Shown: positions 22,510 to 35,061, counted from the stretch's first letter. The stretch is DNA of 64,000 bases from Corylus avellana (GCF_901000735.1 NC_081546.1:18971220-19035219), one strand, 5' to 3'. The notes: generated from the letters alone by a model not told the origin. Program-made: numbers and translations.

Positions 22510-23498
22510 CTTTTTGCTTTGTTTATTTTATTTTTAAATTGAAGTTACAATTTTATATATATATATATATATATATTTTCTGCGGCATACATGGCACCAA
22601 AAACATAAGTACCAATTATGATATAAGGCCACGTCATCTGGTCTACTGATTTGGCCTCAATATATGGCATTAGGGACAAGTGTCACCATTTTACGCGTGC
22701 TGACATGGAGATTCATTAAATATTTGGACAGAACATGGATAGAAGTACCAAGTGAGTATTTTAAATATTCACAAGTACTAGTTGTGACACATTTTGAAAC
22801 CAGGGGGTTCGTTTAATTTTGACCCTAAGCACATGTACTAAAATTGTATTTAACCTTAATAAATAATCTTGATCTTTCAAGCTCTTTATCTCGCTGGGCT
22901 CCACCAAAGCCCACGGGCCCCCTTTAGACCCACTAATCTCAATCTTTCAAGCTCTTTAACTCCCTGGGCTAGACACCGAAGGGACATGGTTGGGACTCGC
23001 CAAGACCTGGTCGGAGCACCGTCAGGACCTGGCCAAGACACCGTTGCGACTAGGTTGAGACATTGCCGAGACTCGGTCGAACCTTGCAGGACCCGACCAA
23101 GCTACCACTGGGACTCGGTCGGGACATTATCGTATATATGTGTGTGTGATTTTCCCTACACGCCAAACACTAAAAAATGTTTTCAAGAAAATATTTTTTG
23201 ACGAAAAACATTTTACGTTGAAACAAAGGGAGCTGAAGTAAAAAAAGTAAAATAAAAAATAAAAAGTAGAAAAAAATAGATAATATATAAATTCGAGAAA
23301 TGATTAAATTCATTCTTTTTCAACTATCTTTTAACTATCTCCATAGTGAATGGATGAATCCACCATTGAATTTGTAGGGTGTTCACATGAGTCTACAATT
23401 TAACGGTTGATTTATTGAATTTGTAAAAAAAAAAAAAAAAAAGACGGTTTAAAGATGGTTTAAAGATGATGGTGTAACATGCCTCTATAAATTTTGAC
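22510..23498. other. intergenic DNA with a TA run and degenerate minisatellite
   Basis: A TA microsatellite lies at about 22555-22577. 22970-23130 repeats the words GGGACTCGGTCG and AAGACACCGT in degenerate form with about 30-bp spacing. 23285-23430 has weak similarity to the MITE at 23499-23646. No gene is seen. Confidence 0.4.
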
Positions 23499-23646
23499 GA
23501 GAAATAATTGATGTCAATATTTTTCTCATCTCATCTTACAAATCAACTCAGTTAATGGTGAACCTCACAAATCTAATGATTAATCTATTGAATTTGTAGG
23601 ATGATATGGAAAAATATGAGAAAAATATTGACATGAATCATTTCTC
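23499..23646. mobile_element. Mutator-type MITE with 9-bp target duplication
   Basis: 148 bp with long imperfect terminal inverted repeats: GAGAAATAATTGATGTCAAT at the left and its near-complement ending CATTTCTC at the right. Perfect 9-bp direct repeats AATTTTGAC flank it (23490-23498, 23647-23655), the length made by Mutator transposases. A relative is at 31999-32178. Confidence 0.85.
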
Positions 23647-23989
23647 AATTTTGACCATAATATCTGTTTCAAAGAGAAATGTTTTTCTTCATTCTTTTTC
23701 CGCTTGATCCTACGTGGCAAAATGTCACGTTCACATTCCTACCTCAAACTACCACTTAATTGATAAAGAAATATTATGGGTCAATAAATTCTCCATATTT
23801 GGCTCATATTCCCTTACAATCAACGATTAGATTTATAAACTTATGTAGATTCCACATAAGTCAATAATAGACCTCACAAATCTAATAAAATTGTGAATGT
23901 CCCCAGCTATCAAGTTTTAATTGAGTGGTAGTTTCCCTTTCTTTTTTTTTTTCAGAAAAAATTACTTTTGAAATTGAAAACACGCTTTC

Positions 23990-24275
23990 TATCAGACCTC
24001 TCTCTCTCTCTCTCTCTCTCTCTCCACCGGCGGTGCTCCTCCACAACCCACGGTTTGGGTCCTCACCGGAAACGCCTCTCTGCTCCTCCACCGGTAACGC
24101 CTCCTCTCTTTCATATCTAAACTGGCGGTGCTCCTCCACAACCCACGGTTTGGGTCCTAACCGGAAACTCCTCCTCCACCGGTCACGCCTCTCTCTCATA
24201 TCTCCACCGGCGGTGCTCCTTCACAACCCACGGTTTGAGTCCTCGTTGAGATACGCGTCTCTCCTCCACCGGTAA

Positions 24276-24312
<37 letters not shown>
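23990..24312. repeat. minisatellite of about 80-100 bp units between CT runs
   Basis: Three units sharing GGCGGTGCTCCT.CACAACC and CACGGTTTG(G/A)GTCCT begin near 24028, 24124 and 24210. CT microsatellites flank it at 24000-24023 and 24274-24312. Apparent ORFs on both strands here are low-complexity translations. Confidence 0.8.
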
Positions 24313-24316
<4 letters not shown>

Positions 24317-24666
24317 TTGGATTTATTTAGAATTTGAATAAATAACTACTCAACTAACACTAAGCTTATCTTTTGTTTTTGGTTTTTTTTTTTTTTTTTT
24401 GAACTATCAAAACCAACTTGAGTTAATCTAAAAAGACATTGGCTTTCAACCATCATATTAGGATGTGATGGTTAAGAATGCAAATATAGAGATACCCATT
24501 TGAATTTTATGTTTTATTTCGGTGTAATGGGGCTCATATTGATTTTCTGACCAATTCCAAGCATGCCCATTTGGTTATTTTGATATAAAGTTATGCCCTC
24601 TGTTAAGAGGATTGAGTACGGTAGCTTATTCCCTTCCATGTTTATAAGAAGAAACAATGCTGCAAG

Positions 24667-25028
24667 TGATAGTGAAAATCATGGAGTAATTCCTAGAAGG
24701 GCATGCATCAAGGAAGTGGGGGGTAGTAGCTTAGTGGGTAGTTATTATCCTTGTTTATGTTAGTGCTACATGGGTAGTTAGTATTCAGCTGTTATGTTAT
24801 GTTAGTGGGTAGTTATGTGTTATGGGCTAGTGGGTATCATGGGTGGTTACTAAATGTGTTGTGAGTAGTGGGTTGTAAGCCTAGTATAAATCAAGAGTCT
24901 AGAGATTGGTTGGGGGATTGACTTGTAATCTGACTTGTGTCTTGTGGTTTGTCTCCAACCCTTAAGTGGAGTTCATTATCTATCACTTATCTACATATTT
25001 CTGTTCAATTTATCGTGGGTTCCTATCA
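24667..25028 (+). mobile_element. solo LTR, probably Ty1/copia
   Basis: 362 bp starting TGATAG and ending CTATCA (perfect 6-bp inverted ends), flanked by the 5-bp direct repeat GCAAG at 24662-24666 and 25029-25033. A TATA box (TATAAAT at about 24885) sits two thirds along. There is no internal domain or second LTR nearby, so unequal recombination has removed the rest. Copia assignment rests on size and is tentative. Confidence 0.88.
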
Positions 25029-25033
25029 GCAAG

Positions 25034-26211
25034 ATGCTCTTATCCAATTATTTTGATTTCAGTTCAAACTAAGGTTGTGTTTGTTTATATTAAATATTTA
25101 TAGAATGTCACTTTTCTGTTCAGACAGAAAATGGCTTGAATATGTATACACATGGTTGATATGTTCCAAGGAGTGCATGAGTTTGTAATTTTGGATTTGA
25201 AAGAAGCATACGAAAGTGAGGAATTCAGAATTGGATATACAGGAAAAGTCTGATTTTCACTTATGATATAGGTTTTTATGTTGACTCAAAATTGGTGTTA
25301 CATTGTCATACTTATTGAACTTAATTGTCAAAAGTTTTGGTATGTTGAGTTCTTTTTAATTAATATCTTGCAATTTACTTTGTCGAGAAATGAAAGGAAC
25401 CACTTATTATTAAATTCTACTGTGTCCACCCATGTTAGTTGGACTGATTTTTTTGGGGTACTTGGATATTTTTGTCGAGCTTTACCTTAATTCTATTAGT
25501 TTTCCATAGTATGTAAGCTTGAAACACAACACCTTATTGATCACATCAACTAGGCTAATTCCATATACACAAAAGCCAATTGTTGATTTCCATTTATATT
25601 GATTTCTTCCTACTGCATGGGAACTTGACTGGAAGAAAAATTCATTTAGAATATTCTTTCGTCCTAAAGCTGATTTTGAACTTTGTATCACAGATTGAAT
25701 TTGAGTTCCTCTAAGTTCTACGTGTCAGATTGATGGTTTTTTCTTTTTTTGGGTCTTCTGTATCTTTTTTTTTTTTTTTTTTTTTTTCTTCTATGAATAA
25801 CTTAACACTTGTTGACGTGACATTGTATTAGAGTGTTTATGACGTGTCAAATGAGACATGTGGCAGATAACAAACTATTAACTTTGACGGTGAAGTAACA
25901 GATGTACCTATTTTAAATTTGAGCAAAACATAAGGACTAAATTTAAATGAGATGAAAACCTTGGGGCTAAATATGATTTTTCTCTTAATTTTATTACGTT
26001 ACTTATTTTATACACTTAATATTTTAGAAGTATTCTTTAATCTTTCACCTTAATTCTTTAGAGCCAAGCAAGCGGCCGAAACTGCAAATAAATCATTGAA
26101 ACAGCATACCGCTTACGTCTTGTTTGTCATGTGGGTTCAACACTTCTCCTGGGGGTGGGTATGACTATGAGCATCTAGCTGCATCCCCCATCGAAGTTGA
26201 ACCGTCTTTCA
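25034..26211. other. region upstream of the PPR gene
   Basis: AT-rich. 25790-25990 (CTTGTTGACGTGACATTG through GGGGCTAAATATGATTTTTC) resembles one arm of a foldback element without its partner. No TATA box for the PPR gene could be assigned. An in-frame TAG at 26176 closes the frame above the PPR start. Confidence 0.4.
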
Positions 26212-28251
26212 ATGACCTACTTTGTGATTGCTTGGAGGAGAATCCGAATGCGCAGCCCATACTTGGCTGTTTATGGACTTAGGAATATGCAGCCCTTTTG
26301 TGGTTGGCCAATGTTGACTCGCATATCTAACAATGGGTCTGTTCCATCAATTTCTTTCACCTCAGCTTCGATACCCAAGAGTTCTTTTCGGGGCACAGAC
26401 TTATATTCATTAAATAAAAAGATCTCCCATTTGATCCGGACTGGTCGGCTTTGTGAAGCGAAAACCGTGTTTGATAATGCGAAGCACCGAAACACTGTTA
26501 CCTGGAATTCAATGATAAGTGGGTATGTCCAACAAAGAGAGCTGGCCAAGGCACGTAAGTTGTTCGATGAGTTGTGTGAAAGAGATATTGTGTCGTGGAA
26601 CTTGATGATATCAGGTTATATATCGTGTCGTGGAAGTAGGTATATTGAGGAGGGGAGGACCTTGTTTGATAACATGCCGGATAGAGATTGTGTTTCGTGG
26701 AACACGATGATCAGTGGGTATGCAAAGATTGGCAAGATGGATGAAGCCTTAGTCCTTTTTAATAGTATGCCTGAGCGGAGTGTCGTTTCTTGGAATGCTA
26801 TGATTACTGGCTTTTTACATAATGGTAATGTAGAGCGTGCTATTGAGTTTTTTGAACGAATGCCAGAACGGGATGCGGCTTCTCTTAGTGCACTTTTATC
26901 GGGTCTTATTCGGAATGGTGAATTGGATAAAGCTTCAAAAGTTCTGACTGAACACGGTAACAAGGATGAAGCCAGAGAAGATTTAGTGCATGCATATAAT
27001 ACTTTGATAGCTGGCTATGGTCAGAGGGGAAGGATTGAAGAAGCTCGACACCTTTTTGATCAGATTCCATTTTGTCCTGATGGAGGTAAGGAGGGAAATG
27101 GGAGGTTCGAGAGAAATGTGGTATCATGGAATTCTATGATTACGTGCTATGTGAAAGCGAGAGATATTGCTTCTGCCAGGGAACTTTTTGACCTCATGAC
27201 AGAAAGAGATACTTTTTCCTGGAATATTATGATCAGTGGCTATGTCCATTGTTCAAATGTGGAAGAGGCCTCAAAACTCTTTAGTAAAATGCCAAATCCT
27301 GATACCCTGTCATGGAATACAATGATCTCAGGGTCTATGGAAATCGGTAGTTTAAAACTTGCTAATAATTTCTTTGAGAGGATGCCCCAGAAAAACCTGG
27401 TATCGTGGAACTCCATGATAGCAGGGTATGAGAAAAATGAGGACTATAAAGGAGCGGTTAATTTCTTCACTCAGATGCTACTTGAAGGAGAGAAACCTGA
27501 TAGACACACTTTGTCTTCAGTTCTCAGTGTGTCTACTGGGTTGGTGGATCTTCACCTGGGTATGCAGATTCATCAGTTGGTCTCAAAGACAGTTCTTCCA
27601 GATGTGCCCATAAATAACTCTCTCATTACCATGTATTCAAGATGTGGGGAAATAAACCAGGCACGGACCATTTTTGATGAGATGAAACTAAAGAATGATG
27701 TGATCTCCTGGAATGCAATGATTGGAGGTTACGCATCTCATGGATTTTCTGAACAGGCACTTGAACTTTTCAAATTGATGAAAAGGCTTAAAGTGCGGCC
27801 TACATATATAACATTTATTTCGGTTTTGAATGTGTGTGCTCATGCAGGATTAGTTGAAGAAGGTCGGAAGCAATTCAAATCCATGTGTAGTGAATATGGT
27901 ATAGATCCACAGGTTGAACACTTTGCTGCCCTTGTGGATGTTGTGTGTCGACATGGGCAGCTTGAGGAGGCCATGGATTTGATCAATAGGATGCCATGCG
28001 AACCAGATACGGCTGTGTGGGGTGCATTATTAGGTGCTTGTAGGGTGCATCACAATGTAGAGTTGGCTGAAGTTGCAGCTGAAGCGTTGATGAGACTTGA
28101 ACCAGAAAGTTCGGCCCCATATGTGTTGCTATATAATTTGTATGTTGATATGGGACAGTGGGACAGTGCAGCAAAATTGAGAACGATGATGGAAAAAAAA
28201 AAGATCAGAAAGCAACCGGGGTATAGTTGGGTTGATTCTTCGTGTTTCTGA
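26212..28251 (+). CDS. MEF9: PPR protein of the PLS/E class, MEF9-like mitochondrial RNA editing factor
   Basis: Single exon, 679 aa from the first ATG after an in-frame TAG at 26176. An N-terminal stretch rich in Arg, Ser and Thr and poor in acid (about residues 1-70) suits a mitochondrial targeting peptide. Repeated pentatricopeptide motifs follow, such as TVTWNSMISGYVQQRELAKA, VSWNTMISGYAKIGKMDEAL and VSWNAMITGFLHNGNVERAI. The C-terminus is an E domain (AVWGALLGACRVHHNVELAE to KQPGYSWVD) with no DYW deaminase. Repeat order and text match Arabidopsis At1g62260/MEF9, which is needed for C-to-U editing of mitochondrial nad7; the ortholog is slightly longer. E-class proteins need a partner deaminase. 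The frame is intact. Ortholog assignment is from memory of the Arabidopsis protein; function here is inferred. Confidence 0.9.
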   Translation: MTYFVIAWRRIRMRSPYLAVYGLRNMQPFCGWPMLTRISNNGSVPSISFTSASIPKSSFRGTDLYSLNKKISHLIRTGRLCEAKTVFDNAKHRNTVTWNSMISGYVQQRELAKARKLFDELCERDIVSWNLMISGYISCRGSRYIEEGRTLFDNMPDRDCVSWNTMISGYAKIGKMDEALVLFNSMPERSVVSWNAMITGFLHNGNVERAIEFFERMPERDAASLSALLSGLIRNGELDKASKVLTEHGNKDEAREDLVHAYNTLIAGYGQRGRIEEARHLFDQIPFCPDGGKEGNGRFERNVVSWNSMITCYVKARDIASARELFDLMTERDTFSWNIMISGYVHCSNVEEASKLFSKMPNPDTLSWNTMISGSMEIGSLKLANNFFERMPQKNLVSWNSMIAGYEKNEDYKGAVNFFTQMLLEGEKPDRHTLSSVLSVSTGLVDLHLGMQIHQLVSKTVLPDVPINNSLITMYSRCGEINQARTIFDEMKLKNDVISWNAMIGGYASHGFSEQALELFKLMKRLKVRPTYITFISVLNVCAHAGLVEEGRKQFKSMCSEYGIDPQVEHFAALVDVVCRHGQLEEAMDLINRMPCEPDTAVWGALLGACRVHHNVELAEVAAEALMRLEPESSAPYVLLYNLYVDMGQWDSAAKLRTMMEKKKIRKQPGYSWVDSSCF

Positions 28252-29598
28252 TGATGGTGCTGCACTAATCAATCGCACTGATTCAAGGAATCACTGAGGT
28301 TACTTTCCTATATCATGTTTGTTGGTCCCTCTAAATTATGAGCATGTAAAATCGGTCTACAGTTTTCAGTATGCTCGTTTGTATGATGCATGCGGAGATA
28401 AAATTTAGGAGAAAAGGTAGAAAAGATCAGCTTGAATGAAATATTTGAGCACTACTCCTCATGTTGGTTGGATTCAAAGGAAAGAAGACTGTCGTGAGAA
28501 GTGAAATCAACATTTCTACTGGCATTTTCTGCTTTTGTGAATGTTTACATATAAGCTGGAGCAGATGATTTTGGATGGGGAAAACTCTGTGAATATGAAT
28601 TATACATGTTGCGCTGCAGATACTTTACAGCTTGGAGGTTTGCCAAACACTTACTTTTTGTTTCACTCATGAGCATCAACAATTGTAAACTCTGGTTAGC
28701 CCTAGTCTTTATGGTTCATACTGCCACCCAACTGAGATAACAACTGTCTTAGTGCATGCATTTCAATTATTCATGTATGATTCATGAACAGAACTTTTAT
28801 AAATAATGCCTACAATACTCATGTAAGTTCTATGTCCCTACACCTAATGATAGAATAGCAAGTCTGAAAGCTATATTAGAGCTATGTAAAAATTCTCACT
28901 GTGAATACATCTATAACTATTTGCTTCATCTTCCCCTTTCCTGGAATTCAATTTATGCACTCTCTAACTTATCTATGAGATTTCCCCTGTTTTCAACATT
29001 TGAACCTGTCATAGATACCTCTTAGATCCTATTTTCTTGTTCCTTGGCAATTGTTTGGACTTAGCAGGGTTTGTGGTCATGTTTTTTGTTTTTGCAAGAA
29101 ACAAATGCATCTTCTTTGTGTGGAGACTAAGAATTACATCTCCCAACATATGGATGCATAGGGAGAGTCTAATGAGTGTTGGTGGAACTTCCTTCATGGA
29201 ATGGACCTAGTGCCATAATTCCATTGGAGTGTGATGGTTTGAAATTTTTATGACAGGTGGGGCATTTTGTTGCTATCTGCTGCCATTGTTTTGAAATGTT
29301 TGGCTCTACCATTGATCGACAATCTCAGCCATGCTTGTTGAATTAGATCATCTTTTCATGACTTAGTACAATCAGTGTAGAATTTCATTAATATTTGAGC
29401 TGAAAGATTTTTTATTGTCTTCTAGAGACAATTTTTACAGAGTTAACAAGTTAGGAGTGAATTGGCCATGTTTTGTCACTTGAATATGATGGGAAGGATT
29501 ACTAGTGACCAATATTAGTGTTGTTGTGAAAATTAATTAATGAAGCTCAAATGACAATATACTTGTTTTATGCAGAACATCCAGTTGGTACTCACCAA
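28252..29598. other. PPR 3' region and spacer
   Basis: No coding signal and no repeat recognised. The PPR 3' UTR must lie at the left end. Confidence 0.4.
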
Positions 29599-29607
29599 TT
29601 TGTTTTG

Positions 29608-30171
29608 GGGAAAATATGCTAGGATCCCTGACAATACACTAAAGACCTTAGTTTCTAATTTTGCAAATTTAAGACCTGATTTTGCAAGATTTTAATCTAG
29701 GACATCTGTCCATTTTCCCTAAATAAATAACAAAAATTACATGAAAATACAATTATGTCCTTTTTTTTAAAAAAAAAATAATAATAATAATAAAACAAAA
29801 GGTCACGGCCTCCACACAGTCAAGGTGGTAGCGAGCCATCCCCAATGACCAGGGTGGCCAGCCACCTCTAACCAGGTTGGGTTGCTGTAGTTTTCTTTTT
29901 TGGTACTTTAAAAAATTTTAGTAGGAAAGGCATAATTGTACTTTCATGTGATTTTTGTTATTTATTTGAGGGAAAAATGGATGGAGGTCTTAGGGCCTAT
30001 TTGGGTGTGTTTGAGGGACTAAAATTGCATTTAACACTCAAAAAGTCCGTTTGAATAAAAAGTACTAATTTGGTAAAAAAAACTTGAAATTGGGTCCTAA
30101 ATTTACAAAATTGGAAACTAGGGTCTTAAAGTCAATATGGCAAGCACAAGGGGATCTTAGCATACTTTTCC
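29608..30171. mobile_element. Mutator-like foldback element with GGTGGC core
   Basis: About 160-bp imperfect inverted arms (GGGAAAATATGCTAGGATCC on the left, its complement ending AGCATACTTTTCC on the right; inner parts share AAATAACAAAAATTACATGA). The centre (29815-29885) holds CAAGGTGG, GGGTGGCCAGCCACC and similar words. Flanks TTTGTTTTG and TTTATTTAG match at 7 of 9 bases, a decayed Mutator-size duplication. Confidence 0.75.
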
Positions 30172-30359
30172 TTTATTTAGGGAAATGCTAGGTGCTCTCC
30201 TGATGTCCTAGTCCTAGGCGGAATTTAATTAAAAACAAAAATTAAAGTGGCCCCCCCACCACCGGTTTTTTTGTCAATCGGTTCTCCAATTATTTTCTCA
30301 ACCGGTTTAATTAAATTCCATAAATAATGCATCGTCATCTTTAATTTTAGGTTAATTCT

Positions 30360-30620
30360 CTCTCTCTTTCTCTCTCTCCGTCTCTCTCTTGCCGCCGTCA
30401 CGTCGAGACACCAGAGAATTGCCTTCGTCTCTGTCGAGATCCACCGGAGAACGTTGTCACCGGAACGGAACCTATTCCACTGTTGTCTGGAGGTACAATT
30501 ATTTTGCCATTTTTTTCTCCGGTGAATTCTTTCTTTCTTTTTTGTTAATCCTATTTTGCACTTCTTTTCTCCGGTGAATTATTTTACCCTTATTTTGTCA
30601 TGTTTTGTTAATCCCGTTTT
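30360..30620. other. CT-rich segment with repeated TTTTCTCCGGTGAATT
   Basis: A CT-rich start is followed by a GC-rich stretch (GCCGCCGTCACGTCGAGACA) and two copies of TTTTCTCCGGTGAATT about 50 bp apart. It resembles a gene leader, but no coding exon follows, and the arm of a foldback element begins soon after. Confidence 0.3.
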
Positions 30621-30680
30621 TCTGTTGAGGTGCTAAGAAATCATAGGAAAGGGAAATAAATTGACATTTAGAATAGTAAA

Positions 30681-31040
30681 ATAATTAAACGTCGACACGT
30701 GTCATGTAATTAATTTTTTATTTTTTAAAAAAAGTTTTAAAAAAATTAAAAACATATATATTTTCAAAAAATAAAAAAAAAATTTGGCCACCCTCATCTG
30801 GCCGGATGGGGGTGGTTTTGGCCATCCCCTTGGCTCCATGGGGGTGGCTCACTAGGGTGGTTTCGGCCACCCCCTTCACACCAACGGCCACCCCCTTGGC
30901 ACCTTGGGGTGGCCCATGGCCAAAGGGGGTGGCTACGGCCACACCCAATTTTTTTTTTTCATTTTTTTTTTTTTGAAAAAATATATATTTTTAAATATTT
31001 TAAAAAAAATATAAAAATTAATTACATGACATGTGTAGAT
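30681..31040. mobile_element. foldback element with GGTGGC core
   Basis: Left arm ACACGTGTCATGTAATTAAT and right arm ATTAATTACATGACATGTGT are inverted around a core (30783-30945) of GGGGTGGC and GCCACCCC words. The right side seems to extend to about 31176 (CGGAATTTTTACGGAGATAT) without a left counterpart, so the left end may have been replaced. Confidence 0.65.
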
Positions 31041-31176
31041 GTTTAATTGATGCTAACGTGGCATTCTGTTAATTTTTGGACGGAATTTTTACGGAGATAT
31101 CATTTCCGTCTTTATGAAAACCACAAGTACCTTCTATGATATAAATCAAACCCTAGGAGGGTTTTTAGTATTTAGC

Positions 31177-31998
31177 CCTACTTTTAATTAGGGGGTAAAT
31201 GCATATGTAGTTATCAATAATATTTGCATCTATATCCGCATAATGCGATTATTATTCTTAGGTATTCGCATTTTCATCCATATCATGCGAGTTATTGCAA
31301 TTATTATTATTCCAATTATTTCAAAAGCCCAAGAAAACATGGATTTGGGTTTGCTATCTAAAACATATCAGAAACGAATCCTCTCCATTTCAAATGGAAT
31401 GGAGAAGAGCCATTTAGGCAAAATAGTATAAAATTTAAGACAATATTGTCCTCATTTTTTAAAATTAAGACATCCTTATCCCACCATTTTGCCTACATGA
31501 CTCCCTTCCATTTCAAATAAAATGGAGAGGATCCATTTGCAAACATATATATCATACAACATTGGCATTGAAAATATTCAAAAAAATAAATAAATATCCC
31601 AATCTTTCATTTACATTTCTTGCATGCACTCGTTGATTTTAAATCAAAACCAACATATGTGATAATTGGATATAATATCAAAGAAGATGTAGATAAGAGC
31701 TGGATATTGAAGTCTTGAGGATGTTGATTACCAAAGGATATTAATCTCTACGAATTGGGAGGTAGAAAAAGTTTTTTTCAACCCAATCTCTGACACGTGC
31801 TAATTTTTTTAATATGTGATAAATATATGTTTTTTATATATATATTATTAATACTATTATTAAAAGCATGTAAAAAGCATATACTATGAAAAAAGTACAT
31901 CTTCTCACATGTCCGCTTTTAAATATTAAATTGAAAGAATTTTTCAAAATAAACCAATTTGTAAAAGATTTATTTTATATTGTTGATGAAAATAAATT
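31177..31998. other. AT-rich intergenic DNA
   Basis: No gene. The phrase CCATTTCAAATGGAATGGAG (31385-31404) and CCATTTCAAATAAAATGGAG (31507-31526) recur with GAGGATCCATTTG-type context, suggesting a small old duplication. Confidence 0.35.
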
Positions 31999-32178
31999 TA
32001 GAAATACTAGAGGTCAATACTTTTCTCATATTTAGCCATATTCTCTTTCAATCAACCATTAGATTTGTGGACTTCACATAAGTTAATGGTGGACCCCGCA
32101 AATCTAATAGTTGATCTGTTGAATTCATAGGAGAATATGCATCAAATATAAAGAACTTATTGACCCCTAACATTTCTC
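31999..32178. mobile_element. Mutator-type MITE with 9-bp target duplication
   Basis: 180 bp; arms AGAAATACTAGAGGTCAATA and the complement ending GACCCCTAACATTTCTC. Perfect 9-bp repeats AAATAAATT at 31990-31998 and 32179-32187. Inner text (ATTAGATTTGTGGACTTCAC) is shared with the 23499-23646 element and a partial copy at about 23770-23890. Confidence 0.8.
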
Positions 32179-33130
32179 AAATAAATTAGGTTAAGGTTAT
32201 GGACATCTTTTCAACATTGGCACTCTTTGGAGAGGTGCCAAACGAAGAGAGTTTATTAGGCGCTACTAGGTCTAATTCCGTTCCATCACCTTCTTCGTCT
32301 GTCTACATTATATCACAACGACTTCTATCTAAGAATTATTCAAAGTCTTGCTTGGCATCTGTAAGGGAATTTTGTTTTCTTGGTCATTTTCGACACATGT
32401 TTGGTTGGAAGTTGGAAGTGGGTCTTCGGAAACCCGAGAAACTAGAACCGACCCAATCTTAATTTATTAAAAGAAAAAAATAAAATTAAAAATTAAAAAA
32501 GGTCATGAAACGCTGTCGTTATAAACCCCTAAGATATAAGCCTAATTTTTCAGAAATCCTTACACCCTAGTCATTCTATTGTTAAGGTTCTTGCCACTTC
32601 ATACACCTTTCTCATATCTCTACTGAGACTCCCACAAGCAATCCTCCAACCCCCTTCTTTATTTTTAAAATTTAATATACTTCATTACTACCGACTAAAA
32701 TATCTGAAAAATGTTATATTTATCAAATTTTTTCTCCAAAAGTTAGTTTTCAAATAACGTATCACCATCCCATGAGATTTATTATTTTAGAAAATGTGTC
32801 ACCATCCACCATCTCATGGAATGATAACACATCACTTAAAAACTAATTTTGAGGAGAAAATTTAGTAAGTGTAATATTTCTCAAAAATATCTAATAACTA
32901 ATGTGCTATCAACAACATGTATTCCTATTATTGACCGGTGGTGACTATCCACTCCTTTCCTTTAAAAAAAATTAATTAAAAAAAAATAGTTTTTTTTTTT
33001 TTTTAGTTTTATATATTTATTTATTTTTATTAAGCGTGACACAAGTTGTCATTTTATTGACGCTAACATGGCACTTAACGGAATCTGTTAAATATTTTAA
33101 TGGAATTTGACTCAATGTGCTAATTTTTTT
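32179..33130. other. intergenic DNA, one unassigned 87-codon frame
   Basis: 32199-32462 is an open frame (MDIFSTLALFGEVPNEESLL and onward) I do not recognise; it may be chance. 32700-32890 contains the inverted phrase ATATTTATCAAATTTTTTCTCC and its near-complement GGAGAAAATTTAGTAAGTG, another small foldback. Confidence 0.3.
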
Positions 33131-33133
33131 TAT

Positions 33134-33612
33134 AGCAAACTTTACTTTAAACCCCTGAATTACCATGCGATTTGACAAGTCACTCCTAAACTTCAAAACC
33201 TCTCAATTTGAACCCATGAACTTTCAATTGCAGTCAATTCACCTCCCTCCATCAACTTTTGCCGTTAAAACCCTTAAAAAGACAAAATTACCCTTCAATT
33301 TTCTTTTTATTAAAAAAAAAAAGAAAAAAAATTGAAAAAAGAAAGGGTCACAAGGTGGCCCAACCGTGGGTCACCTTGTGATTTTTTTTTTTTTAATTTT
33401 TAATTTGAAATTAAGGGTAAATTTAAAATTTTATATAAAAAAAGGGTATAAACGTCATTGTCTCACTTTTAACGTTTAAAATTTGATGGAATTGTTCAAA
33501 TTGACTACAATTGAAAGTTCATGGATTCAAATTGAGAAGTTTGAAGTTCGTGAGGGGGGAAGGGGGTCTTGTCAAATCGTGTGGTAATTCAAGAGTTTAA
33601 AGTGAAGCTACC
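33134..33612. mobile_element. foldback element with nested hairpin core
   Basis: Arms of about 110-150 bp: ACTTTAAACCCCTGAATTAC at the left, GTAATTCAAGAGTTTAAAGT at the right, and inside them CATGAACTTTCAATTG against CAATTGAAAGTTCATG. The centre (33348-33381) is a second perfect hairpin, TCACAAGGTG and CACCTTGTGA around GCCCAACCGTGGGT. Flanks are T-rich and only loosely similar. Confidence 0.8.
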
Positions 33613-34661
33613 CTTTTATTTTATTTTTTGTTTTGCATATCATAGGAACCTCTTGGTTCACTTTGATAGGACATAGAGTGATTTGTAATTTAAGCTAATC
33701 ACATAGATTGATTTTGAATTTATCCTTTTTTTCTTTTCGTTTCTTAGATGTAACAACTAGGGCGTCTCTTAGCTAATATGACAGTGTTCATCATTTTTAA
33801 GGGCTTATCCAGTGATTGATGGGCAGTGCCACATCAGCTTAGTTGAATGAGGACATAGTATGTAACATTACTCAATCTAATTACAATATGTTCCTACCAT
33901 AAGCATAAGATTATCGAGCAAGACGATATTTCCAAGTAAAGCGAGAATAAATCATTCACAAAACTGATGTAGCCACAATAGAGTCGAAGACACACTCCAA
34001 ACATCCGAATGAACCAAGTAAAGAGGACATATTTAAACTAAGCTAAAGAATAAAAATAGATATTCTATTTCAATTTTTTTTTTTTTTACAGTAATATTTA
34101 TTTCTTTTATCAATAAAATAATTAACAAGTGTGGCCAAAATCTTATATGATCTTTTGAGAGAGAAATAATAATGTGACATTCTTCCTGTTCAGGCACTTC
34201 CCAAGGGACAGTGGAGCAAGTTGGAAGTCAAGAAAACATAGATAGAGAAATATTAGTGCCATGCACTTTTGTTATTCATTCTTCTCTTAATCGATTTTTG
34301 ACAAGACTTGCATGAATATCATAGTGCTTTGTCCAAACACTACTTACCCGTAACCTTTCCAATTAAGTCTCCCACTAAATCATGGAGCCATTATCCACTA
34401 TGCCAAGCACCACAACATTATTCAAGTAGAATTTTGTTTTTATTTTGTTTTTCTGTAAATTATTATTACCCGTCTAAGCATATTTTTAGACGGCCAAATT
34501 GATAACCGAATATGATCATCTCCACTTTATTTTAGTGTTTTTAAGAGGGACAAAATTGTCATTTTAACTTTTTAAACATTTTTACCCATATAAAAAATAT
34601 CAACCGACTTCTCTTCATTTTTTTTTTTTAATCATTTTCCATTGATATCAGGGCTTCTGCA
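33613..34661. other. intergenic DNA
   Basis: AT-rich; no gene or repeat recognised in this stretch. Confidence 0.35.
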
Positions 34662-35016
34662 TGTTAAATTATTTGATTAAATAATTAAATTTATTTATTC
34701 TTATTATTTTAAGCTTTTTTGAAATAAGAAGTGATTTTTTTTTTTTTTTTGACATATCCACACAAGGGAAGGGGGGAGAGGGGATTCGAACTAGTGACCT
34801 CTGCTTTATGAGGCGTGGTCTACTGTCGATTAAGGTACCTCCTGAGGAACATGGTATCAAAGCTAGAAATCTAGAGTTAACTTCGTTAATTCATACTCCA
34901 TTTAAATTAAATATTTCACGGGTTGAATTTCACTTTTTAAAAAATAAAATAAATGGAGTTCACACATGGAGAAGAATATTAAAGTATTGCGATTTTATAA
35001 ATAAAACATAAAAATA

Positions 35017-35061
<45 letters not shown>

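Noticed and set aside
23882..24275. Arg/Glu- and Ser/Leu-rich frames
   Set aside because: They arise from CT runs and a three-unit minisatellite.
26197..26211. TTG start for the PPR protein
   Set aside because: Plant nuclear genes rarely use TTG; the first ATG in frame is at 26212.
32199..32462. 87-codon frame MDIFSTLALFGE
   Set aside because: No family resemblance, no neighbouring exon, lies between MITEs; not called as a gene.
34740..34850. Possible tRNA gene (TTCGAATCC box B)
   Set aside because: No cloverleaf or paired acceptor stem; A-rich tail and a second copy at 53009 indicate a SINE. The same holds for 18650-18745.
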